From CAZRIP01 sp964600165 (GTDB lineage: Bacteria > Elusimicrobiota > Elusimicrobia > UBA1565 > UBA9628): 55,888 bases of DNA. The stretch covers positions 1 through 55,888 of the forward strand of contig CAZRIP010000009.1 of the NCBI GenBank assembly GCA_964600165.1, written 5' to 3'. Positions 33,808 through 47,918 of the stretch are shown here, one piece after another; positions within the stretch are counted from its first letter, which is position 1; each line of letters opens with the position of its first letter. The notes beneath the pieces were generated by a model. That model did no database searches and was not told where the DNA came from. It was given only the letters and a program-made list of their open reading frames with translations. Made by a program: the position numbers and the translations under genes.

Positions 33808-35172
33808 GTGAACAACCGCCCGCCGGGCCTCGATCCGCGCGAGTTGTGGTCGCGCGCCGTCGAAAGCCTGCGCGGCGAGATCGGCGACGAGTACGCCGAC
33901 CTGTGGCTCAAGCCCGTCGAGGTGTTGCGCCTCGAGAACGGCGTGCTCCAAGTCAAGGTCCCGAACAAGTTCTTCACTAATTGGATCAAGGAGCACTACC
34001 AGAAGCGCCTGTCCGCCATCTTGCGCGAGCTTTCCGGCGGGCCCATCGAGCTCGACTACGAAGTCTCGAAGGACCTAAAAAGCGTGCTGCCGGATTCGGA
34101 CCCGATCTCCGAGGCCCCGCCGCAATCCGATTTTCCGCTCAGCGAGCTCAACCCTCGCTACACCTTTTCTTCGTTCGTCATAGGAGACTCGAACCGCTTC
34201 GCTCACGCCACCGCCGAGGCGATCGCGAAGAGCCCCGGCACGCAATACAACCCTTTCTTCATCTACGGCGGCGTCGGCCTCGGCAAGACGCATTTGATGC
34301 ACGCTATCGGCAACGCCATGCGCCAGAACCATCCGCGCGCGCGGGTGCTCTACACCACGAGCGAGCAGTTCGTCAACGAATTCATCAACTCGATCCATCA
34401 AAACAAGCCCGATGAGTTTCGCGCGAGATATCGAAGCCTCGATTGCCTCTTGATCGACGACATCCAATTTCTGATCGCCAAGGACCGCTCCGAGCAGGAG
34501 TTCTTCCACACCTTCAACTCTCTTTTCAACGCGCGCAAGCAGGTCGTGATCTCTTCCGACCGCTCGCCCAAGGAGATGTCCCCCTCGGAGCAGCGCCTGA
34601 TCACGCGCTTCGAGTGGGGCGTCGTCGCCGACATCCGTCCGCCGGACCTCGAGACGCGCATCGCGATCCTTCGCAAGAAGGCCGACACCGAGGGCTTTTA
34701 CGTGCCCGACGACGTCATCATCTTCGTGGCTTCGGCCGTCAAAACCAACATCCGCTCGCTCGAGGGCTCCTTGATCCGTTTGAAGGCCTTCTCGTCGATG
34801 ACCGGAAGCTCGCTGACCGTCGACGACGCCAAGGAGATCCTCAAGGACTCCATCTCGATGGAGGCCAACTCCCCGGTCCGCGTCGAGACGATCCAGCGCA
34901 TCGTCGCGTTCAAATATTCGGTCGAGGTCAAGGATCTCAAGGGCCACCAGCGCACGGCCTCGATCGCCCTTCCGCGCCAACTCGCGATGTATCTATGCTG
35001 CGCGATGACCGACATGTCCCTCAAGGAGGTCGGCAAGGCTTTCGGGGGCAAGGACCACACAACGGTGCTCCACGCGCGCAATAAGATCAAGGACCAGCTC
35101 GAGCAAGACCCTTTTTTCTTGGAACTCGTCAACAAAATGCAATCCGACATCCGGGCCGTCGAGAACCAATGA
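33808..35172 (+). CDS. dnaA: Chromosomal replication initiator DnaA
   Basis: DnaA binds DnaA boxes and opens oriC. The 454-aa product has all four domains: the N-terminal interaction domain (WSRAVESLRGEIGDEYADLWL), a short linker, the AAA+ domain with GGVGLGKTHLMHAIG and LLIDDIQFL, and the C-terminal DNA-binding domain with the signature GGKDHTTVLHARNKI. The start is GTG at 33808 with a GGTGGAAAAG purine stretch upstream. Confidence 0.98.
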   Translation: MNNRPPGLDPRELWSRAVESLRGEIGDEYADLWLKPVEVLRLENGVLQVKVPNKFFTNWIKEHYQKRLSAILRELSGGPIELDYEVSKDLKSVLPDSDPISEAPPQSDFPLSELNPRYTFSSFVIGDSNRFAHATAEAIAKSPGTQYNPFFIYGGVGLGKTHLMHAIGNAMRQNHPRARVLYTTSEQFVNEFINSIHQNKPDEFRARYRSLDCLLIDDIQFLIAKDRSEQEFFHTFNSLFNARKQVVISSDRSPKEMSPSEQRLITRFEWGVVADIRPPDLETRIAILRKKADTEGFYVPDDVIIFVASAVKTNIRSLEGSLIRLKAFSSMTGSSLTVDDAKEILKDSISMEANSPVRVETIQRIVAFKYSVEVKDLKGHQRTASIALPRQLAMYLCCAMTDMSLKEVGKAFGGKDHTTVLHARNKIKDQLEQDPFFLELVNKMQSDIRAVENQ

Positions 35173-35216
35173 TCCCCGGGATGTGTCGTTCATTTGACGC
35201 GCGCGTGTCTGTTTCA

Positions 35217-35367
35217 TGTGGATGAACGGTGCGTAACGACCGCGTGAAGGTGAATGGAAGATCTCATGTGGACGGTGGGGAGAACTCGAGCGAGTTATCC
35301 CCAGCGCGTGTGGACGATTAGTTGACTTATTGTGACGGAGATAAGACGACGGCGCGACTTATCCACG
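35217..35367. other. oriC region with a cluster of DnaA-box-like sites
   Basis: In the 229-bp gap between dnaA and dnaN I find TCATCCACA (35225-35217, minus), CCGTCCACA (35275-35267, minus), TTATCCCCA (35295-35303), TCGTCCACA (35317-35309, minus) and TTATCCACG (35359-35367). Three of these differ from TTATCCACA at one position and two at two. The density, the dnaA-dnaN position and the change in gene direction near 33.6 kb all support the main replication origin. Confidence 0.75.
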
Positions 35368-35401
35368 ACTTCGAGACGCTGATGATGAAAAGGACGATGG
35401 A

Positions 35402-36520
35402 ATGAAAATACACTGTAGCAAGGAAGAATTGGCCCAGGGAGTGCAAACGATCCAATCGGCCCTTTCCGCGCGAACGACCCTTCCGATCCTTTTGAATTTT
35501 TTGATGGAAACCGAGAATTCCAAGGTAAAGGTCGTCTCGACCGACCTCGAGATGGGCGTCAAGCATTATATGAGCGCCGAGGTTGAAAGCGACGGCTCTA
35601 TTACGATCCCGGCCAAGAAATTCTCCGACATACTCCACAGCCTGCCGGACGGCCATGAGGTGGAGCTTTCGGTCGACCCCGGCGGCAAGGTCCAACTCAA
35701 ATGCGGCCGCTCGCGCTTCGGCATCGTCGGGGCGCCAAAATCCGAGTACCCGATCCTTCCCGAATTCAACAAGCAAAACGCTTTCGAGGCCCCGGCCGGC
35801 TTGATCGGCGAGATGGTGAGAAAGACCATCTTCGCCGCGTCCTCCGATGAGACGCGCCACGTCTTGAACGGCGTATTTTGGTCCGCTAAGAAAGGAATTC
35901 TCGAGATGGTCTCCACCGACGGCCGGCGCTTGTCGGTCATCGCGAAGAAAGCCGTGCCTAAGGAAAAAGACTTTCAAGTCATCGTTCCGACGAAGATCCT
36001 GTCCGAGTTGTTGCGGCTATTATCCCAAGCCGACGTGAAGGCGGGAGCGACCGAGCCGATCCTTGTCGGCGTGACTGAAAACCAGATCGCGTTCCAATAT
36101 AAAGAGACGACGCTGCTTTCACGCTTGGTCGGCGGGAGTTTTCCCCATTACGAGCAGGTGATCCCGAATAAAAAAGACATCATCGTCGTCCTGGACACCA
36201 AAGACCTGCTCGCCGTGACCAAGAGAGCGTCCTTGTGCGCCGTCGACCGCGGCGGCTCCGTTAAATACGCTCTAAAGAAAGGCGTGCTTCAAGTGTCCGC
36301 GTCGAGCCAGAACCTCGAGTTTAACGACGAGCTTCCGGTCGATTACGCGGGCGATGATTTTCAAGTCGCGTTCAACCCGGCCTTCGTCGTCGACGCTCTG
36401 CGGCACGTCGACACCGACAAGGTCTCTATCGGCCTGACGACGCCGGTCAATCCGGCGCTCGTCGAGCCGGTCGGCGGGGACGGCGACTACCGCTTTGTCG
36501 TGATGCCGATGCGCATTTAA
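35402..36520 (+). CDS. dnaN: DNA polymerase III sliding clamp (beta)
   Basis: A 372-aa beta clamp with three repeated clamp domains. Landmarks are ALSARTTLPILLNFL near residue 25, FSDILHSLPDGHEVEL, SEYPILPEF, the second-domain TDGRRLSVI, and the C-terminal end GDGDYRFVVMPMRI, close to the classical YVVMPMRL ending. It encircles DNA to hold polymerase. It follows oriC and abuts the DciA-type gene with no gap. Confidence 0.97.
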   Translation: MKIHCSKEELAQGVQTIQSALSARTTLPILLNFLMETENSKVKVVSTDLEMGVKHYMSAEVESDGSITIPAKKFSDILHSLPDGHEVELSVDPGGKVQLKCGRSRFGIVGAPKSEYPILPEFNKQNAFEAPAGLIGEMVRKTIFAASSDETRHVLNGVFWSAKKGILEMVSTDGRRLSVIAKKAVPKEKDFQVIVPTKILSELLRLLSQADVKAGATEPILVGVTENQIAFQYKETTLLSRLVGGSFPHYEQVIPNKKDIIVVLDTKDLLAVTKRASLCAVDRGGSVKYALKKGVLQVSASSQNLEFNDELPVDYAGDDFQVAFNPAFVVDALRHVDTDKVSIGLTTPVNPALVEPVGGDGDYRFVVMPMRI

Positions 36521-36813
36521 ATGGACAAAGCGCGCAAGCGCTGGTCCACGGGCGAAGACCTGGTCAAGTCTTTCAAGTTCCAGACCGGGATCCAGTCCGA
36601 TAAGATTTCGATCTTGAACGCCGTCTGGGAGAAGGAGCTGGGCCATTTCGCGAGACACTGGCAGCTGGTCGGCGTCAAAAAAGGAGTGCTGTTCGTGCGG
36701 CCGCGCTCGGCGGCGGCCGCGCAGGAGTTGACGATGCGCGCGGAAGGGATGATCCGCTCGCTCAATAAGTATTTCAGTCGTGCGTGGATCAAGGCCGTGA
36801 AGGCGTCCTTAAG

Positions 36814-36817
<4 letters not shown>
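36521..36817 (+). CDS. dciA: DciA-type DUF721 protein (helicase operator)
   Basis: A 98-aa protein with the DUF721/DciA pattern: ILNAVWEKELGHFARHWQLVGVKKGVLFVRPRSAAAAQELTMRAEGMIRSLN. DciA proteins load or control the replicative helicase DnaB in bacteria lacking DnaC/DnaI. The place between dnaN and gyrB (where recF often sits) is usual for the family. No recF is present in this cluster. The stop overlaps the gyrB start (ATGA). Confidence 0.8.
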
Positions 36818-39441
<2,624 letters not shown>

Positions 39442-39483
39442 TCGTTCTTTGAAAAAAGAAACTGCGAGTCGCCGCCGCCGGCA

Positions 39484-39509
39484 ACATACCATGGGCGCCC
39501 ATAGTATGT
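39484..39509. promoter_or_regulatory. 26-bp dyad over the start region of the beta-barrel gene
   Basis: The sequence from 39484 to 39509 is self-complementary at 12 of 13 base pairs, with centre GGGC/GCCC at 39493-39500. It covers both plausible ATG starts (39491 and 39506) of the next gene. As DNA it could be an operator; as RNA it would hide the start codon. Confidence 0.55.
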
Positions 39510-40288
39510 ATGCGCTCGTCGTGAGCGCGGCGCTCGTCGTGACGCTTGCCGGAAAAAGCGCGGCCGAGATCATCTACTTGAAAGACGGCAACGCCGTCGA
39601 GGGAACGATCGTCGGCATGAGCGCCGACGGAATCGAGGTGCGCCTCGCGGGCGGCAAGACGACGATCAATAAGGACGCGATCGCGCGCATCGACTACGCG
39701 CAGGCGGCCGCGTCCCTGCCTGAGCGCGCGAGCGCGCGGGGCGCGACGTTCGAGAAAGGCGAGCGGCTGCTGCTCGTCGGCCTCGGCGGCGGCATCCCGC
39801 TCAAGGCGCAGGGCTTCTCGCGCCAGGCGAAAGCGGACCTCGCCGCGAGCGTCGAGGCGATCTGGCAGCTCGACCCGCGCTGGGGCATCGGGATCTCGGT
39901 CGACGCGCCGGGCTTCGCGACGAACTACCCGAGCGACTCGAACTTCGACCGCAAGTCCGAGGTGCAGGCGGCCGGCATGGAGGCCGTCGCGCGCTACGTC
40001 GCGCTCGACGGGCGCGTCAGCCCGATCGCCGAGGTCGGCGCGGGCTTCGACAGCTACTACCAGCTCCAGGAGCAGACCAATAAGGCGACCGGTCAGCTGA
40101 CGGAAAGCCACCAGATCACCGGAGGCCTCGCGGCGTTCGCGGGGACCGGCGTCCAATTTTTATTCGGAAGGCGCTCGCTCGCGCAACTCGGCGCGCGCTG
40201 GATGTACCTGCAGGCGGATAAGACTAAATTTCCCGTCGGTGACGCGCAAGCCGTCGAGATCGTCGCGTCGTACGGGTTGAGATTCTAA
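39491..40288 (+). CDS. Predicted outer-membrane beta-barrel protein
   Basis: About 265 aa, exported, with a hydrophobic signal segment (YALVVSAALVVTLAGKSAAE), then a small beta domain (IIYLKDGNAVEGTIVGMSADGIEVRLAGG) and amphipathic strands with alternating polar residues ending QAVEIVASYGLRF, the terminal Phe typical of barrels. GLGGGIPL and ARYVALDGRVSPIAEVGAGF fit OmpA/OmpW-type 8-strand barrels. The start is uncertain: TTG 39449 gives a long basic N-region, ATG 39491 or 39506 shorter ones. It lies between gyrB and gyrA, an unusual site for an envelope gene. Confidence 0.7.
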   Translation: MGAHSMYALVVSAALVVTLAGKSAAEIIYLKDGNAVEGTIVGMSADGIEVRLAGGKTTINKDAIARIDYAQAAASLPERASARGATFEKGERLLLVGLGGGIPLKAQGFSRQAKADLAASVEAIWQLDPRWGIGISVDAPGFATNYPSDSNFDRKSEVQAAGMEAVARYVALDGRVSPIAEVGAGFDSYYQLQEQTNKATGQLTESHQITGGLAAFAGTGVQFLFGRRSLAQLGARWMYLQADKTKFPVGDAQAVEIVASYGLRF

Positions 40289-40316
40289 GATTCTCTAATC
40301 AAACGGAGATACATCG

Positions 40317-42813
<2,497 letters not shown>

Positions 42814-42824
<11 letters not shown>

Positions 42825-43326
42825 GCTCGCTCTGTTGCTAGCGATCTCCGTCCTCGCGCCCGCATGGGCGAGGGCGGGCATCGAACTGCAGGCGATCTCT
42901 TGGCAGACGGCGCGCTGGGAGAAGGGAAAACCCGGCAAGCCGGCGGACATCGCCGCGCTTCCGGCCCGACCGATCAAGGGCCGGCTGCTCGCCAAGCTCA
43001 AGCTCTTGAACCGCGGCCCGAAGGAGGTCGACGGCATCCTGCTGCGCTACAGCGTGACGCCGAAGATCGCCCCTAAAGACAAGAAAGATCTCGGGACCTG
43101 GGTCGTGCCGATCGTCGTCGAGGAGCGGCGGGTGCCGAAGGTCGGGGCGAACCAGATCGTCGACGTGCCGATCGACGTGACCTCGGCGATCGACTTGAAT
43201 TTAAAACGCGTCGCGAGCGAAGGCTATGAAGCCTCCGAGCTCAAGATCGACGTCATGCTCGTGCCTCGCCCCGGCGACGACGAGAAGATCCAGCTCGTCA
43301 CGAGCACCCTGCCCGTCGGCCAATGA
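42814..43326 (+). CDS. Small secreted protein, unknown function
   Basis: A 170-aa exported protein (signal peptide MRSKLALLLAISVLAPAWARA) whose start overlaps the gyrA end by 11 bp. The mature domain looks like an immunoglobulin-type beta sandwich: GRLLAKLKLLNRGPKEVDGILLRY, GTWVVPIVVEERRVPKVGANQIVDVPIDV. Such folds often carry ligand or pilin binding in envelope proteins; no known family is evident. It precedes serS with an ATGA overlap. Confidence 0.72.
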
Positions 43327-44621
43327 TCGACCCGGCGCTGTTGCGAAAAGACCCCGAGGCCGCGCGCCGAGGATTGCAGAGCCGCGGCGGGCGCTACGTC
43401 CCGGCCCTCGATGAGTGGCTGGCGTTGGACGCGCAATATCGGGAGTCCTTGAAGAAGGTCGAGGACCTCCGTTCTAAGCGGAACGCGAGCTCTCAGGCGA
43501 TCGGCAAGGCCAAGGCTTCCAAGAACGAGGCCGAGGCGCAGCGGTTGATGGCGGAGGTCTCGGGCCTCAAAGAGGAAATGGCCGAAGCGGAGGAGTCGCT
43601 CTCCCCCCTCGCCGAAAAGACCAAGCAAGCGAGCCTCGGCATCCCGAACCTGCCGCACGAGAGCGCGCCGGTAGGCAAAGACGAGACGCAGAACGTCGAG
43701 GTTCGCCGTCACGGCGCGCCGCGAGAATTCGATTTTGTCCCCAAGGACCACGTCGCGCTGGGAGAAGACGCGCTCGAGATTTTCAGCACGGCCGAGGGCG
43801 CCAAGCTTTCGGGCTCGCGCTTCGCGCTCTGGTCCGGCAAAGGCGCCAGGCTCATCCGCGCTATCATCAATTTTCAGCTCGACCTGCACGGCCAGGCGGG
43901 CTACGTAGAAGTCCACCCGCCGCTGCTCGTCAAGCCCGAGATCCTGGTCGGCACCGGCCAGCTGCCCAAGTTCGAGGCCGATCTCTACAAGACGATCAGC
44001 GCCGACGGGGAGAAAGCGCAGGAGCTCTACCTCATTCCAACGGCCGAGGTCCCCCTCACGAATCTCGTCCGCGAGAGCATCCTGCGCCCCGAGACGCCGT
44101 TCCCGCTCAAATACGCCGCCTATACTCCGTGCTTCCGCCAAGAAGCCGGCTCTTACGGCAAGGACGTGCGCGGACTCATCCGCAACCACCAGTTCGACAA
44201 GGTCGAGCTCGTCTGGATCACCAAGCCCGAAGACTCGCTCGCCGCGCTCGAGCAGCTGACGAAGGACGCGGAGGCCGTGCTGCGGGCGCTCGAACTCCCC
44301 TACCGCGTCATAGCGCTCTGCACGGGCGACATGGGCTTCTCCTCGAGAAAGACCTACGACATCGAAGTCTGGATCCCGTCGGAGAAAAAGTACCGCGAAA
44401 TATCGTCGTGCTCCGACTGTGGAGACTTCCAAGCACGACGTATGGAAGCGCGTTTCAAGCGCGACGCCAAGGGCGCGACGGAGTACGTCCACACGCTCAA
44501 CGGCTCGGGCGTCGCCGTGGGAAGGCTTTTTGTCGCCCTCCTCGAAAACGGCCAGCAAAAAGACGGTTCCGTCCTCATCCCGAAAGCCCTGCAGCCCTAC
44601 TGCGGCTTCGACCGGATCTAG
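43323..44621 (+). CDS. serS: Seryl-tRNA synthetase
   Basis: SerRS charges tRNA-Ser. The 432-aa product has the N-terminal coiled-coil arm (residues about 25-100) that holds the tRNA, then a class II core: VHPPLLVKPEILVGTGQLPKF, motif 2 TPCFRQEAGSYGKDVRGLIRNHQFDKVE, and motif 3 GSGVAVGRLFVALLENGQ. It overlaps the secreted-protein stop (ATGA) and the GTG start of mazG (TAGTG). Confidence 0.97.
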   Translation: MIDPALLRKDPEAARRGLQSRGGRYVPALDEWLALDAQYRESLKKVEDLRSKRNASSQAIGKAKASKNEAEAQRLMAEVSGLKEEMAEAEESLSPLAEKTKQASLGIPNLPHESAPVGKDETQNVEVRRHGAPREFDFVPKDHVALGEDALEIFSTAEGAKLSGSRFALWSGKGARLIRAIINFQLDLHGQAGYVEVHPPLLVKPEILVGTGQLPKFEADLYKTISADGEKAQELYLIPTAEVPLTNLVRESILRPETPFPLKYAAYTPCFRQEAGSYGKDVRGLIRNHQFDKVELVWITKPEDSLAALEQLTKDAEAVLRALELPYRVIALCTGDMGFSSRKTYDIEVWIPSEKKYREISSCSDCGDFQARRMEARFKRDAKGATEYVHTLNGSGVAVGRLFVALLENGQQKDGSVLIPKALQPYCGFDRI

Positions 44622-45055
44622 TGGCGTCGGAACTCTCGAAGCTGGTCCGGCTCGTCGCGCGCTTGCGCTCGCCCGAAGGCTGCCCGTGGGACCGCGAGCA
44701 GACGCACGAGTCTTTGCTGCGCTATCTTAGAGAAGAAGCCGGCGAGGTCGAGCAGGCCGTCAAAGGCGGGCGTTGGGACGAGCTCGAAGACGAGCTCGGC
44801 GACCTTCTGCTTCAGGTGTTGCTCCACGCCGAGATCGCCTCGGAGCGCGGCGACTTCGACATCGAGGACGTGGCGCGCGCGCAATACTTGAAGCTCAAGC
44901 GCCGGCACCCGCACGTCTTCGGCGACCTGAAATTCAAAACGGGCGCCGAGGTCAAGCTGAACTGGAAAGTGATCAAGGACGCGGAGCGCAAGCTCCGCGC
45001 GCAAGACCTCGCTCGGCGCGCCCGCGCGCCTAAGCGGCGAGCCAGCGCCGCTTGA
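44621..45055 (+). CDS. mazG: MazG-family nucleotide pyrophosphohydrolase
   Basis: A 144-aa MazG protein that hydrolyses nucleoside triphosphates to monophosphates. Landmarks are LRSPEGCPWDREQTHESL, EEAGEVEQAV and DELEDELGDLLLQVLLHAEIA, which together form the ExxE-12-28-ExxD magnesium site, then RHPHVFGD. It is a single-domain form, about half of E. coli MazG. The GTG start at 44621 shares a base with the serS stop. Its end overlaps the convergent asd gene by 26 bp. Confidence 0.9.
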   Translation: MASELSKLVRLVARLRSPEGCPWDREQTHESLLRYLREEAGEVEQAVKGGRWDELEDELGDLLLQVLLHAEIASERGDFDIEDVARAQYLKLKRRHPHVFGDLKFKTGAEVKLNWKVIKDAERKLRAQDLARRARAPKRRASAA

Positions 45056-46076
45056 GCAGCTCCTCGGCGATCTGCACCGAGTTGAGCGCCGCGCCTTTCT
45101 GCAGGTTGTCCGAGACGATCCAGACGCACAGCTCGTCGGCCGCCGCGCCCTGTCGCAGACGTCCGGCGTAGACCGGGCCAGGGCCCTTGCAGGTCAGCGG
45201 CGTGGGGTAATCCCCCTCTTTCGACACCGTCAGGCCGGGCGCCGCGCGTAACAGCGGCCCGGCTTCGACGGGAGAGGTCGGCCGCGCCATCGTCAGCCAG
45301 GCCGCGAGGGAATGCCCGCGCACGACCGGCACGCGCACGGCCGTCACGCTGACGGCGAGCGCGGGCGCGCTCCAAATCTTGCGCAGCTCGGCGGCGACTT
45401 TGCGCTCCTCGGAAGATTCTCCTTTTTCGTCGAAGCCGCCGACTTGCGGGATCACGTTGAACGCGATCGCTCGCGGCAGGGCTTGGGCCTTGGCCGCGGC
45501 GAGCAGGGGAGCTTTCCCGGAAGAATCGAGCTTCGTGACGAGAAGGCGTGTCTGAGAGAAGAACTCGCCCAGCGCGGCTTTGCCCGCTCCCGAGACGGCC
45601 TGATACGATGCCAGCCGCACGGCGCGCACGCCGACGCGGCGGTGCAGCGGCCAGCCCGCGACGGCCAAGCCGGTCATCGTGCAGTTCGGGCCGGCGATGA
45701 GTTTTTTGTCGCGCGCGAGCGCGGAGGCGTTGACCTCTGGTATGACGAGCGGCACCTCGGGGTCCTGGCGGAACGCCGAGCTGTCGTCGACGCACCAGAT
45801 CCCGCGCCGGGCCAAGCCCGGAGCCAAGCGCTCGGAGACCTCGTCAGCGCTCACGAAAAACACCAAGTCGCACGACGCGAGCGCGCGTTCGTCGACGCCC
45901 GGCGCGGGCAGCGCGCGGCTGTTGAAGCGCACCGTCTGGCGGGCGCGGCCCGACGAGAACGCGAGAAGCTCGCCGACCGGGAACTTGCGGCGCTGGAGAG
46001 AGTCGAGCAGTTCTCGACCGACCATGCCGGTCGCCCCGACGACGCCGACGCGCAGCCTTGGCTTACCGCGCGCCAT
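45030..46076 (-). CDS. asd: Aspartate-semialdehyde dehydrogenase
   Basis: Asd reduces aspartyl phosphate to the semialdehyde, feeding lysine, diaminopimelate, threonine and methionine. The 348-aa product has the NADP fold RVGVVGATGMVGRELL, the catalytic Cys in AGPNCTM (Cys132; most family members read NPNC-S/T-T), YQAVSGAGKAAL and the later His in VRVPVVRGHSLAA. It is the last gene of the parA-parB run, with a 14-bp overlap with the preceding gene, an unusual neighbour for a partition operon. Confidence 0.93.
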   Translation of the reverse strand: MARGKPRLRVGVVGATGMVGRELLDSLQRRKFPVGELLAFSSGRARQTVRFNSRALPAPGVDERALASCDLVFFVSADEVSERLAPGLARRGIWCVDDSSAFRQDPEVPLVIPEVNASALARDKKLIAGPNCTMTGLAVAGWPLHRRVGVRAVRLASYQAVSGAGKAALGEFFSQTRLLVTKLDSSGKAPLLAAAKAQALPRAIAFNVIPQVGGFDEKGESSEERKVAAELRKIWSAPALAVSVTAVRVPVVRGHSLAAWLTMARPTSPVEAGPLLRAAPGLTVSKEGDYPTPLTCKGPGPVYAGRLRQGAAADELCVWIVSDNLQKGAALNSVQIAEELLKRRWLAA

Positions 46077-47040
46077 AAGGAACGGCGTAGACCGGGCTCG
46101 TGCCCACGTTGCCCGACGCGTCGCGCGCCGCGCCGCGCAGAAAGCTTCCGGGCGAGATCTTGTCGGAGCCGAGGGTGAACATGAAAGGCTGGCGCCGGCG
46201 CAGGTGGGTGGCGCGCTGCCACTCGAGCTGATCGCGCGAGGTCTCGACCCACGCTTCCTGGACGTCGTCGCCGGCGACGGAAAACTGCGCGACGGCCTTC
46301 TTGCCGTCGCGCCGGACGGAAAACTCTGAGATCGCCACTTCGCTCTCGCCGCTCGGGATCAGCTTGAGCGCGAGCGCCGGGAAGATGTTGTTGAGCGGCG
46401 TCTCGAGGGCGTTGACGCTCGTGCGCGGCGGCACGCCGGAGATCGAATGATTATTCCAAGCGCGCGTCTCGTCGGCCTCGGCCGCTTCGGCGGCCGCGCC
46501 GGCCAAGATCGGCGACGTCTTCGCGTCCTGAAACGCGTTGCTCGGCGACCAGGCGATCAGGTAATTGGGGCGCGTGAAGCTCACGAGGCCGGCGGGGACC
46601 TCGGTCCAGAACCAGTCGGAAGCCCCGACGCCTTCGACGGTCGTTTGCGGATCGGGTTCGAGCGGCAGATCCGCCGTTTCCGCGAGAAAAAAACTCTGCT
46701 CGGCCGAGAACGCCGGCGTCTGCGAGATCGCCATGTAGATCTTGCCCGGGATCGTTTCGCGCAGCCAGGGCTTGGCCGGGTTCGGGTGCGTTTTGGCGCG
46801 GCCGAGCTTGGCGCCGATGAAGATCTTGGAGAACTCCCCCGCTGGCGCCGCGGGAAGCTTGACGATCCAGGCGTTGTTAAAGCCCACGTACCAATTGGCG
46901 TCCGGGCCCCCGTCGGCGAACTTGACGAAGTCATTGAGATTGGGCTCGAGCGCCACGTAGGTCGGCATGACCGTGCTCGTCGAGAACTCCTGGGCCGGCG
47001 CGCGTGGCGTCAGCGCAAGTAAAAAATATAAAAAAATCAT
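46063..47040 (-). CDS. Secreted protein of unknown function
   Basis: A 325-aa exported protein with a short hydrophobic signal peptide (MIFLYFLLALTPRAPAQ) and a large beta-rich region, for example GKIYMAISQTPAFSAEQSFF and AISEFSVRRDGKKAVAQFSVAGDDVQEAWVETSRDQLEWQ. The final third (IGP-like SVAGDDVQEAWVETSRD then GAARDASGNVGTS) resembles a fibronectin- or Ig-like domain. No known family. It overlaps parB by one base (TAATG) and asd by 14 bp, so it is part of the par operon. Confidence 0.72.
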   Translation of the reverse strand: MIFLYFLLALTPRAPAQEFSTSTVMPTYVALEPNLNDFVKFADGGPDANWYVGFNNAWIVKLPAAPAGEFSKIFIGAKLGRAKTHPNPAKPWLRETIPGKIYMAISQTPAFSAEQSFFLAETADLPLEPDPQTTVEGVGASDWFWTEVPAGLVSFTRPNYLIAWSPSNAFQDAKTSPILAGAAAEAAEADETRAWNNHSISGVPPRTSVNALETPLNNIFPALALKLIPSGESEVAISEFSVRRDGKKAVAQFSVAGDDVQEAWVETSRDQLEWQRATHLRRRQPFMFTLGSDKISPGSFLRGAARDASGNVGTSPVYAVPYGAR

Positions 47041-47918
47041 TATTTTTTAAGCACTTTTAAAATACGATCGAGATCGTCGAGCGTAAAATAGTGAATCGTA
47101 ATCGAACCGCGCTGCGGGTCCTTGCCCACGCGCATTTCGACTTTTGTGGCGAGAAGGTGCTCGAGGCTGCTCTCGAGCGTGCGCACGTCGGCGGGTTTTT
47201 CGAGCTTGGGCCGAGGCTCCTTCTTCTCGAGGTTCTGCCCTTCGGCCGTCTGACGCGCCAAGTCCTCGGTCTGACGCACGGAGAGCTTTTGCTCGAGTAC
47301 GAGCGCGAAGAGCCTGTGGCGCATTCCCTGCGGCGCCATCAGCAAGGCCCGGGCGTGGCCTTCAGTCAGCTGTCCGAACTGCAAGGCCTTTTGGATCTCC
47401 TCGGGCAGATCGAGCAAGCGCAGCGTGTTCGAGACGGCTTGCTTTGACTTGCCGACGAACTGGCCGACTTCGGTCTGCGAGATCGTGAATTCCTTGATCA
47501 GCCGCAGATAGCCGAGCGCCGTTTCGATGGGATTTAAGTCCTCGCGCTGGAGGTTCTCGATGAGTGCGAGCGCGAGGCGCTCTTTGTCATTGCCGGGTTG
47601 ACGCACGACGACTTCGACGTCTTGGTAGCCCGCGAGCTCGGTGGCCCGCAGGCGGCGTTCGCCGGCGATCAATTCATAGGTGTCGCTGGATTGATCGTAA
47701 GAGACGACGACGGGTTGAGCCAGGCCGTGCTGCTTGATCGAGGCCGCGAGCTCGGCGAGCTTCTCGGGGTCGAAATGCCGCCGTGGTTGGAGGCGATTCG
47801 GCCGGATCTTGCTCAGCGGGACGCGCGCCGGAGTTTCCGGGCGCGCCTCGGGTTGAGGGACGGTCGGCAAACTGGGAATCAAGGCATCAAGACCGCGGCC
47901 GAGGGCTTTTCGAGTCAT
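47040..47918 (-). CDS. parB: Chromosome partition protein ParB
   Basis: ParB binds parS and spreads over neighbouring DNA to organise the origin. The 292-aa protein has KIRPNRLQPRRHFD, the CTP-binding GERRLRATELAGY box, a helix-turn-helix (TISQTEVGQFVGKSKQAVSNTLRLL) and a C-terminal dimerisation tail rich in basic residues. It overlaps the parA stop by 4 bp (ATGA). Confidence 0.95.
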   Translation of the reverse strand: MTRKALGRGLDALIPSLPTVPQPEARPETPARVPLSKIRPNRLQPRRHFDPEKLAELAASIKQHGLAQPVVVSYDQSSDTYELIAGERRLRATELAGYQDVEVVVRQPGNDKERLALALIENLQREDLNPIETALGYLRLIKEFTISQTEVGQFVGKSKQAVSNTLRLLDLPEEIQKALQFGQLTEGHARALLMAPQGMRHRLFALVLEQKLSVRQTEDLARQTAEGQNLEKKEPRPKLEKPADVRTLESSLEHLLATKVEMRVGKDPQRGSITIHYFTLDDLDRILKVLKK

